A stretch of 64,000 nt of DNA, taken from NCBI GenBank assembly GCA_051893555.1, contig JBJFHL010000015.1, positions 5,462 to 69,461 on the forward strand. The letters run 5' to 3'. The notes beneath the pieces are model-generated. The model was not told the DNA's origin and searched no databases. It saw only the letters and a list, made by a program, of their open reading frames with translations. This document shows positions 57,813 through 64,000 of this stretch, piece by piece (the stretch's first letter is position 1; every line of letters starts with the position of its first letter). Origin of the DNA: RGIG7179 sp051893555 (lineage in GTDB: Bacteria > Bacillota > Clostridia > Peptostreptococcales > Anaerovoracaceae). The position numbers and the translations under genes are program-made.

Positions 57813-58381
57813 TAGTTAGCACCTCCCATAGCTTTGAATTGTTCCAGTGCTGCACAGACACCATAGTGAACAGCATTGGAGGAAATGCTGGCACCGCTGA
57901 CATGGGTAACATTCGGGTCACCTTTGGCAGTCGTATCGGCATATTCGGTCAATCCCTTATACTGTTCCAGATAGGCAGGATCATGTGCCTTGGTTCCCAG
58001 ACCCGGCGTATCGCCGTGTGCAGTTACCTTCACACCGGTAATCGCGCCGTCCGCATCCAGACCAACCATTTCCGTCAGAATGCCGCCGAAGGACTTGGTC
58101 TTTACCGTAACGACCATACCGCTGCCATTGTCTGCAGTGTAACATTCAGAAACATATACTTTATTCTCTTCCATCACGACCAGATCTCCATCATATGCGG
58201 TGAAAGTATCCGCTGCAGGCAGCAGCTCAGCTCTTGCCGCATTGGCCGTCGCAATGGCGTTTTCTTCAATAATCGGTGCAGTAATGGAGTTGACAAATGC
58301 CAGCGCAAATGTGATCACCAGGCAGATGCCCACCAGAACTACAACAGGTGCAATATATTCTTTGTATGTATTACTTTTCAT
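57812..58381 (-). CDS. rnfG: Rnf complex subunit RnfG (flavoprotein)
   Basis: The 189-residue protein has one N-terminal helix and the FMN-binding domain with GFGG-type KSFGGILTEMVG, GDTPGLGTKAHDP and the flavinylation site region VSGASISSNAV, where the usual SGAT reads SGAS. ApbE would attach FMN through phosphoester to this Ser or Thr position. The ATG at 58381 follows GGAGG; an upstream in-frame ATG lies in that site. It overlaps rnfD by 11 bases. Confidence 0.94.
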   Translation of the reverse strand: MKSNTYKEYIAPVVVLVGICLVITFALAFVNSITAPIIEENAIATANAARAELLPAADTFTAYDGDLVVMEENKVYVSECYTADNGSGMVVTVKTKSFGGILTEMVGLDADGAITGVKVTAHGDTPGLGTKAHDPAYLEQYKGLTEYADTTAKGDPNVTHVSGASISSNAVHYGVCAALEQFKAMGGAN

Positions 58382-59345
58382 TTTTTGCACCTCCATACAT
58401 TCTCTTCTGACAGAAATCTTCGATCAGCGGAGTCAGGCAGTTCATGATCAGAATGGAGAAGGATACACCTTCCGGATACTGCCCGAACAGACGGATGATC
58501 ATGGTCAGCAGACCGCAGCCTACGCCGAAGATCACTTTACCCAGCGGCAGGAGCGGAGTAGTAACGTAATCGGTTGCCATAAAGAAAGCACCCAGCATCA
58601 CGCCGCCGGCCAGCACATGGAAGATCGCCATCTGCAGTGCGTCGCCGCCGGTTACGCCGTAATAGATGCCGGCGAATACAAATACGGTACCGATAAAGCA
58701 TGCCGGAATGATCGGGCTGATGATCTTCTTCCAGATCAGGAACAGACCGCCGATGAGCAGTGCGATGGCACTGACTTCACCCATGGATCCGCCGATCACA
58801 CCCAGGAACATCATCATGTTGCTCGGCAGTTCACCACCGCCTTCTGCAAGGATTCCCAGCGGCGTTGCACCGGTGGCGGCATCTGCATGCAGAGGGTTTG
58901 GTACAGGCCAGGTGGTCATTTCCGTAGCAAAGGAAATGAACAGCACGATTCTGGCTGTGATTGCCGGGTTTACGATGTTCTTGCCGATGCCGCCAAACAG
59001 CTGTTTTACCACGATGATGGCTACGAAGCAGCCTACGATGGCAATCCAGTACGGCAGACCGGATGGTACGTTGAATGCAATCAGCATACCGGTCAGAGCA
59101 GCAGAAAGATCTCCCACTGTCTGTGTTTTTTTCATCAGTTTATTATATGCCCATTCGAAGAACATGCTGGCTGCGATGCAGACCACTGTAAGAATGAGCG
59201 CTCTGAATCCAAACACCCAAATGCTGACCAGCAGAGACGGAACCAGAGCCAGGATAACCATGGCCATGGTTCTGGAAGTGTCCAGGTTGGTCACAATATG
59301 TGGTGCGGATGACACAACTAAGTTGCTGTAAGTCTTCTTTTCCAT
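58371..59345 (-). CDS. rnfD: Rnf complex subunit RnfD (flavoprotein)
   Basis: The 324-residue membrane subunit has about nine helices and the covalent FMN motif DAATGATPLG (DxxTGAT, about residue 175), where ApbE attaches FMN to Thr. It moves ions with RnfA and RnfE. One-base overlap with rnfC. Confidence 0.95.
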   Translation of the reverse strand: MEKKTYSNLVVSSAPHIVTNLDTSRTMAMVILALVPSLLVSIWVFGFRALILTVVCIAASMFFEWAYNKLMKKTQTVGDLSAALTGMLIAFNVPSGLPYWIAIVGCFVAIIVVKQLFGGIGKNIVNPAITARIVLFISFATEMTTWPVPNPLHADAATGATPLGILAEGGGELPSNMMMFLGVIGGSMGEVSAIALLIGGLFLIWKKIISPIIPACFIGTVFVFAGIYYGVTGGDALQMAIFHVLAGGVMLGAFFMATDYVTTPLLPLGKVIFGVGCGLLTMIIRLFGQYPEGVSFSILIMNCLTPLIEDFCQKRMYGGAKNEK

Positions 59346-60655
59346 TACTTAATTCCAGCCTCCTTTACTACCGCCTTTCCAAGCTTGTTCATGAAGCTCA
59401 GAGGTCTTCTTGCCGGACAGATGTAGGAGCAGCTGCCGCATTCCATACACTGCATAACCTTCAGATCGCTCAGCGCCTGTGCATCTCTTTTTTCGTATGC
59501 AGCAGCCAGCGCGGTCGGCAGCAGCTTGAACGGACATGCGCTGTGGCATCTGCCGCAGTTGATGCATGCTGTTTCCTCCTTGACCATAGACTGTGCCTTG
59601 GAGAATGCCAGAATGGCGTTGTTATTCTTTACGATCGGCATTTCATCGGAGAAGATGGCTCTTCCCATCATTGGTCCGCCCATCAGAATCTTTCTCGGCT
59701 CCTGCTTGTAGCCGCCGCAGAATTCGATCACATCGCAGATCTGCGTACCGATCGGTGCGATGACATTTTTCGGCGTAGCAACCGCATCGCCGTCTACGGT
59801 CATTCTCTTCTGAATCAGAGGCATGCCGGTTCTGAAGTACTGACCTACAAATGCAATGGTGGTTACATTGGACAGGATAATGCCCAGGTCAGCCGGCAAC
59901 ACACCGGCGTTCATGGTCTTTCCGGTGATCTCATATACCAGAACTCTTTCTGCGCCCTTCGGATATCTGGCCTGCAGCTTGAAGGTCTTAATGTTGGTGA
60001 TTCCTTTCTCAGCCAGCAGTTTATCCAGATGTTCGATGGCATCCATCTTGTTTTCTTCGATGCCGATAAAGCCTTCGTCCAGGCCAATGTACTTCATGAC
60101 CAGCTGGCATCCTGCGATCAGATCTTCGGCATCTTCCAGCATCAGACGATGGTCAGAGGTGATGAACGGTTCACACTCCGCTGCGTTGACGATCAGGGTG
60201 TGCACATCATCGATGTTCTTCGGGTTGAATTTGATGTGTGTTGGGAAGGATGCACCGCCCAGACCTACCAGTCCGCTTGCCCGGATCGCCTTGACGAATT
60301 CCGGCAGATCATTTGCAGTCGGCACTTCAATTCCTTCATAGATTTCCTGTTTCTTATCCGTCTCAATCACGACCAGCGTATCGTTTCCACCGGATGCGGA
60401 ACGCTGCTCTTCGATTCCGGTCACAGTACCGGAAACGCTGGAGTGGATCGGTGCACTGACGAACGCATCGGTATCGCCAAGAAGCTGTCCTACTTTGACA
60501 TAGTCTCCTTTTTGAACTAAAGGTTTGCAAGGTGCTCCAATATGCTGAGACATGGAAATTTTTACGACATCAGGTATAGGCATTACTTCGGTCGCACAAC
60601 CAGCAGTGTGCTTGTAATGACTTACATGAATGCTCTGTAAATGCTTTTGACTCAT
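59345..60655 (-). CDS. rnfC: Rnf complex subunit RnfC (NADH-binding iron-sulfur protein)
   Basis: The 436-residue protein has a Rnf-C barrel-sandwich start, the Complex I 51-kDa-like Rossmann fold (GLGGASFPTHIKF, NAAECEPFITSD), an SLBB domain (about 240-300) and two 4Fe-4S sites (CINCGRCHSACP and CMECGSCSYICP). It passes electrons to NAD+ in the cytoplasm. An AAAGGAAGG site precedes the ATG. First gene of the operon. Confidence 0.96.
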   Translation of the reverse strand: MSQKHLQSIHVSHYKHTAGCATEVMPIPDVVKISMSQHIGAPCKPLVQKGDYVKVGQLLGDTDAFVSAPIHSSVSGTVTGIEEQRSASGGNDTLVVIETDKKQEIYEGIEVPTANDLPEFVKAIRASGLVGLGGASFPTHIKFNPKNIDDVHTLIVNAAECEPFITSDHRLMLEDAEDLIAGCQLVMKYIGLDEGFIGIEENKMDAIEHLDKLLAEKGITNIKTFKLQARYPKGAERVLVYEITGKTMNAGVLPADLGIILSNVTTIAFVGQYFRTGMPLIQKRMTVDGDAVATPKNVIAPIGTQICDVIEFCGGYKQEPRKILMGGPMMGRAIFSDEMPIVKNNNAILAFSKAQSMVKEETACINCGRCHSACPFKLLPTALAAAYEKRDAQALSDLKVMQCMECGSCSYICPARRPLSFMNKLGKAVVKEAGIK

Positions 60656-60704
60656 TTTGCTGAGACCTTCCTTTCTAAATTTTATACAAAATCATACGCA
60701 GTAT

Positions 60705-60733
60705 ATTATACTACAATCCCTCACAAAAATCAT
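60705..60733 (-). promoter_or_regulatory. Weak candidate promoter of the Rnf operon
   Basis: Minus-strand TATAAT at 60710-60705, about 50 bases before rnfC. The -35 region (ATGATT or similar) does not match well, so the promoter may need an activator or the start may differ. The rest of 60656-60781 shows no gene. Confidence 0.4.
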
Positions 60734-60781
60734 TAAAAAAATACTTTCTTAACACGTTTTTTGGTGGAAAATGAAGAAAAA

Positions 60782-62407
60782 TCAAGGCTTTTCATATACG
60801 ATTCTGCCGCCCACCATGGTCATGACCGGCAGAATCCCGCGAATCTCCATGGGATCCACCGTGAAAATATCCCGATCCAGCACCACCAGATCGGCGTAGT
60901 ATCCCGGTTTCAGCCGGCCTTTCCGATCTTCCTGAAATTCATTCCGTGCGCTTTCCAGTGTATATGCATCGATGGCAGTTTCCACGTCAACACATTCCGA
61001 AGGGAAAAATCCGCCATCCGGATTCCCGCTTCTGTCTTTTCGGGTCACGGCCATATACAGGTTGTCAAACGGGTTGCAGTCTTCCACCGGACAGTCCGTG
61101 CCGTAGGAAAGGTGTGCCCCTTCCCGAAGCAGTGTGCCGAAGTTGTAGGAGGTGGAGGCCAGTTCCGTTCCGCAGAGCTTTTCCAGGATGGTCATGTCAT
61201 AGTCGATGAAAACCGGCTGAGCCATGACGTAAATATCCTCTTCCACGATCCGGTCCAGAATTCCCCGGTCCGTAATCTGACAATGAACCAGCGCATGGCG
61301 CAGCTTGTTTTCTCCCTCCACAAAGGCCTTTTCATAGCAGTCTATGGTCTCTTCACATGCCGCATCGCCGATGGCATGGGTCGCCACCTGCATGCCGTGC
61401 TCCCTGGCCAGCAGGCAGAACTCCGTCATTTCCTCTTTCGAGATACAGTCCACACCGCGATTGTCCGGTTCTCCTATATAGCCGTTTTTCATATATGCCG
61501 TTCTGGCGCCCAGGCTTCCGTCCTTAAACAGCTTCAGCGGTCCCATGGTAAGCCAGGAATCTCCGCCATAGCGAGGATCCAGATATTCTCCCTCCAGAAA
61601 CGCCTTGTACGTGTCCGTATCCTGGAAAGACAACTGATGCCGGTACCGGACTTTCGCCTGATTCCGGTCATAGATTTCATGCATCATGGAAAAGAAGTTC
61701 TCATATCCGCCGAAAGAAGTTCCTGCATCATTGCTCTGTACACTGGTCAGGCCGTGGCTGACGGCGTAGTCCATGGCAGATTCCATCGCTTCCTGCATTT
61801 CCTCCTTCGTTGCCGGCGGAAAGAGACGTAAGGCTTCGTTTCCGGCATTTTCGGTGAAAATACCGTTGAGCTTTCCGTCTTCCCCTTTCAGGAACTGACC
61901 GCCCGGCACCTGCGGCGAATCTTCCGTCAGTCCCAGCAGCTCGATTACTTTGCTGTTGACAGAAATGGCATGACCGCAGACCCGCTCCAGCACCACAGGA
62001 ATTTCCGTGCTGATCCGGTCCAGGTCATAGCGGTCCGGCATCCGCTTTTCGCCTTCCGTAAACAGATCCTGATTCCAGCCGTTGGCATGGAGTCCGTTCT
62101 TTACCCGCTGCGGATGTTCTTCGATAAATTTCCTGCAGCGCTGCACCACCTCTTCCACCGACCGGCTTCCCACAATGGGCGCACGATTCAGTTCCATGCC
62201 GAACTTCAGGAAATGCAGATGAGTATCATTCAAGCCAGGAATCACAGTACGGCCCTGACAGTCATAGATTTCGCAGTCTTCTCCCGCGCTGCGGCGCACT
62301 TCTTTCTCCGTTCCGACGCAAGTAATCACCCCGTCCTCCACCAGCAGTGCCTGCGCATAGATTCCTTTTTCCACATAGATTTTTCCGTTAATTACTGCCT
62401 GCTTCAT
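60782..62407 (-). CDS. Metal-dependent amidohydrolase (YtcJ-like)
   Basis: The 541-residue amidohydrolase has the N-terminal beta-sandwich (INGKIYVEKGIYAQALLVEDG), metal site VIPGLNDTHLHFLKFG, a long insertion, then GTSFGGYENFF, ATHAIGDAACEETIDCYE and the C-terminal SYGTDCPVEDCNPFDNLYMAV metal Asp. It matches the YtcJ/Amidohydro_3 group, whose natural substrates are mostly unknown. Start at ATG 62407 with AAGGA upstream. It lies 21 bases after the decarboxylase gene and may share its transcript. Confidence 0.87.
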   Translation of the reverse strand: MKQAVINGKIYVEKGIYAQALLVEDGVITCVGTEKEVRRSAGEDCEIYDCQGRTVIPGLNDTHLHFLKFGMELNRAPIVGSRSVEEVVQRCRKFIEEHPQRVKNGLHANGWNQDLFTEGEKRMPDRYDLDRISTEIPVVLERVCGHAISVNSKVIELLGLTEDSPQVPGGQFLKGEDGKLNGIFTENAGNEALRLFPPATKEEMQEAMESAMDYAVSHGLTSVQSNDAGTSFGGYENFFSMMHEIYDRNQAKVRYRHQLSFQDTDTYKAFLEGEYLDPRYGGDSWLTMGPLKLFKDGSLGARTAYMKNGYIGEPDNRGVDCISKEEMTEFCLLAREHGMQVATHAIGDAACEETIDCYEKAFVEGENKLRHALVHCQITDRGILDRIVEEDIYVMAQPVFIDYDMTILEKLCGTELASTSYNFGTLLREGAHLSYGTDCPVEDCNPFDNLYMAVTRKDRSGNPDGGFFPSECVDVETAIDAYTLESARNEFQEDRKGRLKPGYYADLVVLDRDIFTVDPMEIRGILPVMTMVGGRIVYEKP

Positions 62408-62428
62408 TTCCAATCCTTTCTTTTTCTC

Positions 62429-63874
62429 CTATTTTTCTATTCCCACGGTCACACGGCCCAGTCCGTCCAGACCGATGACCTTTTCTTCTGCCCTGCGGCG
62501 TTCTTCAATATATGTAATGACTTCCGGATCAAACACCTCGCCCGGGCACACAATGGGAATGCCCGGTGGATATGGGATGACCGAGGACCCGCAGACTCTG
62601 CCTGCTGCCTCCCGCAGCGGGATCCGTTCTTTTTTTACCGGCACCGGTTTCATGGCAAGGCTTCTGGTTACAGCCTTCGGCTGCTTTTTCGTCTCACTTC
62701 CCAAAATCCGCTCACCTGCGATTTCTCTCAATGCCTCCACAAGTCTTTCATAGTCAGATCGCTGATTGCCGATTCCGGTCATGCACATCAGAATGTTTCC
62801 TGTCACCAGCTCGATGAAGATTCCTCTCTTCATCAACTGTTCTTCCAGCTCATTTCCATTGAGACCGTATGCAGACATGTCCAGATTCAGCTTGGTCGGA
62901 TCCAGCATAGGATGCTCCATCAGCCGAAGGCCCGGCACCTGCTTCGGCGCCTCTTCATAAAACCACGCCAGGTCCTCTGCCCAGCTGCGGATCCGTGTCC
63001 CGCCGCAGTGCTCCAGCAGGTCCGCATTGATATCCAGCGATGCCATCAGCGGGTAGGATGGACTGGAACTCTCGATGGCCTGCAGCCGGTCTTCCAGATC
63101 ATACAGGTCGACCCGATCCGTGCACACGTTCAAAAGGGCAGTCTGGGTGAAGGACGCCAGGGTCTTATGGATGCTGTTGATCACCAGATCTGCACCCTGA
63201 TCCTCCGCCGCCTCCGGAAACCGCAGTCCCTTATCCCCGCCGGAAAAAGCCGGGAGGATATGTTTTGCGAAGAACGGAAGATGTGCACCATGGGCCTGAT
63301 CCACGATCAGGACCTTTCCACGCTTGTGGACCTCTTCTGCGATGGCCTTTACATCACTGCAGATGCCGTAATAATTCGGCGACGGCAGAATCACTGCCTC
63401 GGCATCCGGATGCTCTTCCATGCATCGGACCACCTCCTCCGCGGAAATGCTCCCCAGGATACCGTATTCCTCGATGGTGTCGGGATATGCGTACACCGGC
63501 GATATATCGCCGAAGGACAATGCGTTAAAAATGGACTTATGACAGTTTCGCGCCAGGATCAGCTTCCCTCCCCGAGATACAGATGCCAGAATGGCCGCAA
63601 TCAAGCCGCCGGAACTGCCGTTTACCAGCAGATAGGACGCCTTTGCACGATACATCGCCTGATAACGATGCATGATTTCCAGCAGCGGGCCTTCCGTCTG
63701 AAACAGGTTGTCCGCGCCGGGGATTTCTGTAATATCGCAATCCATCAGCGTATCGAGAAAGTCTCCGTAGCCGCACTCCCGGTAGATGGCAGAACCTTTA
63801 TGTCCGGGCATATGGAAAGAAATCGGATGAAGCGCCGCATGCTGCAGCAGAAATGGTGTGATGGTGTGTTTCAA
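62429..63874 (-). CDS. Orn/Lys/Arg decarboxylase (SpeA/YaaO-like), TTG start
   Basis: The 481-residue fold-type I PLP enzyme matches group III-type Orn/Lys/Arg decarboxylases: PISFHMPGHKGSAIYRE, LVNGSSGGLIAAI, VDQAHGAHLPF, the PLP Lys in VINSIHKTLASFTQTALL and a C-terminal domain with SSVIPYPPGIPIVCPGE. Arginine, lysine and ornithine remain possible substrates. The start is probably TTG at 63874, because AAGGAGG lies 9 bases upstream and the remaining N-terminus then has family length; ATGs at 63898 and 63991 lack ribosome sites. Confidence 0.88.
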   Translation of the reverse strand: MKHTITPFLLQHAALHPISFHMPGHKGSAIYRECGYGDFLDTLMDCDITEIPGADNLFQTEGPLLEIMHRYQAMYRAKASYLLVNGSSGGLIAAILASVSRGGKLILARNCHKSIFNALSFGDISPVYAYPDTIEEYGILGSISAEEVVRCMEEHPDAEAVILPSPNYYGICSDVKAIAEEVHKRGKVLIVDQAHGAHLPFFAKHILPAFSGGDKGLRFPEAAEDQGADLVINSIHKTLASFTQTALLNVCTDRVDLYDLEDRLQAIESSSPSYPLMASLDINADLLEHCGGTRIRSWAEDLAWFYEEAPKQVPGLRLMEHPMLDPTKLNLDMSAYGLNGNELEEQLMKRGIFIELVTGNILMCMTGIGNQRSDYERLVEALREIAGERILGSETKKQPKAVTRSLAMKPVPVKKERIPLREAAGRVCGSSVIPYPPGIPIVCPGEVFDPEVITYIEERRRAEEKVIGLDGLGRVTVGIEK

Positions 63875-63948
63875 CGATCCGGCCTCCTTGTGGTTCATAC
63901 TGTGTTTCAGCTTCTTATAGTTTACAGTCTCTGCCATGGAAATGCAAT

Positions 63949-63967
63949 AAAAAAGTGGCTTCGCCAC
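63949..63967 (-). terminator. Short hairpin with T-run upstream of the decarboxylase
   Basis: On the minus strand GTGGC pairs with GCCAC around GAA, followed by TTTTTTATT. It could end a gene lying beyond the right edge. Nothing else is recognisable in 63968-64000. Confidence 0.5.
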
Positions 63968-64000
63968 ATCAGTGTAGTCAAAGTATTTCACTCTGGCTAC

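Noticed and set aside
63968..64000. Right-edge bases as the end of a tRNA
   Set aside because: No CCA end, acceptor stem or T-loop could be made; more likely the end of a gene outside the window.

Overview
The window reads as chromosome of an anaerobic, low-G+C-lineage Gram-positive bacterium of class Clostridia (Firmicutes), with moderate base composition judged by eye. The evidence is a six-gene Rnf complex in the clostridial order C-D-G-E-A-B, a thiolase, flavodoxin/ferredoxin proteins, consensus Shine-Dalgarno sites (AGGAGG type), Gram-positive type lipoprotein signals and TTGACA/TATAAT promoters. I cannot name genus or species. About 61 protein genes are called, including one partial gene at the left edge. 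No rRNA, tRNA, CRISPR array, transposase or phage gene was seen.

Layout, left to right. 1-5.5 kb: an ABC exporter pair, a FeoB-type membrane core without its G domain, a PhzF-like isomerase and a CDF metal exporter behind a leader that looks like a NiCo-type riboswitch. 5.4-5.8 kb is non-coding with a duplicated operator-like repeat. 5.9-13.5 kb: agmatinase-family hydrolase, then the Pho regulon pstS-pstC-pstA-pstB-phoU-phoP/phoR behind candidate Pho boxes. 13.8-20.9 kb: a TlpA-like protein with a degenerate active site, then a six-gene unit (A24 peptidase, yhbY, truA, dCMP deaminase, wecA/tagO-like transferase and a 921-residue TetM-like ribosomal GTPase fused to a YacP/Rae1-like NYN nuclease domain). 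21-26 kb: LUD protein, hicAB, a Na+/H+-antiporter-family permease, a membrane protein and thiolase. 26.5-33.4 kb: a sirtuin-surE-isochorismatase-DUF2156 unit divergent from a patatin-M28 peptidase-MocR-like unit. 33.4-42.4 kb: thioesterase, ilvE, ApbE flavin transferase divergent from NusG_II/Gx/EFR1 genes, MFS, a DtxR-like regulator with an orphan FeoB-associated Cys-rich protein, and cysteine desulfidase with a divergent FCD regulator and clear operator.

42.4-55.5 kb is the most coherent accessory system. A likely sigma-54 promoter stands ahead of a nine-codon leader ORF, a cytosolic S12 hydrolase, a D-Ala-D-Ala carboxypeptidase, a complete oligopeptide ABC importer and its binding lipoprotein. 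Downstream lie an S66 LD-carboxypeptidase and a C26 hydrolase. Upstream lie a second carboxypeptidase paralogue with KDG in place of KTG and a sigma-54 activator with an unusual winged-helix C-terminus. Together this suggests inducible trimming and uptake of cell-wall (D-amino-acid) peptides; that reading is inference.

55.6-64 kb: the Rnf operon, whose RnfD carries a DxxTGAT flavinylation motif that the ApbE at 35-36 kb could serve, then a YtcJ-like amidohydrolase and an Orn/Lys/Arg decarboxylase. With the agmatinase-family enzyme, the decarboxylase hints at polyamine synthesis.
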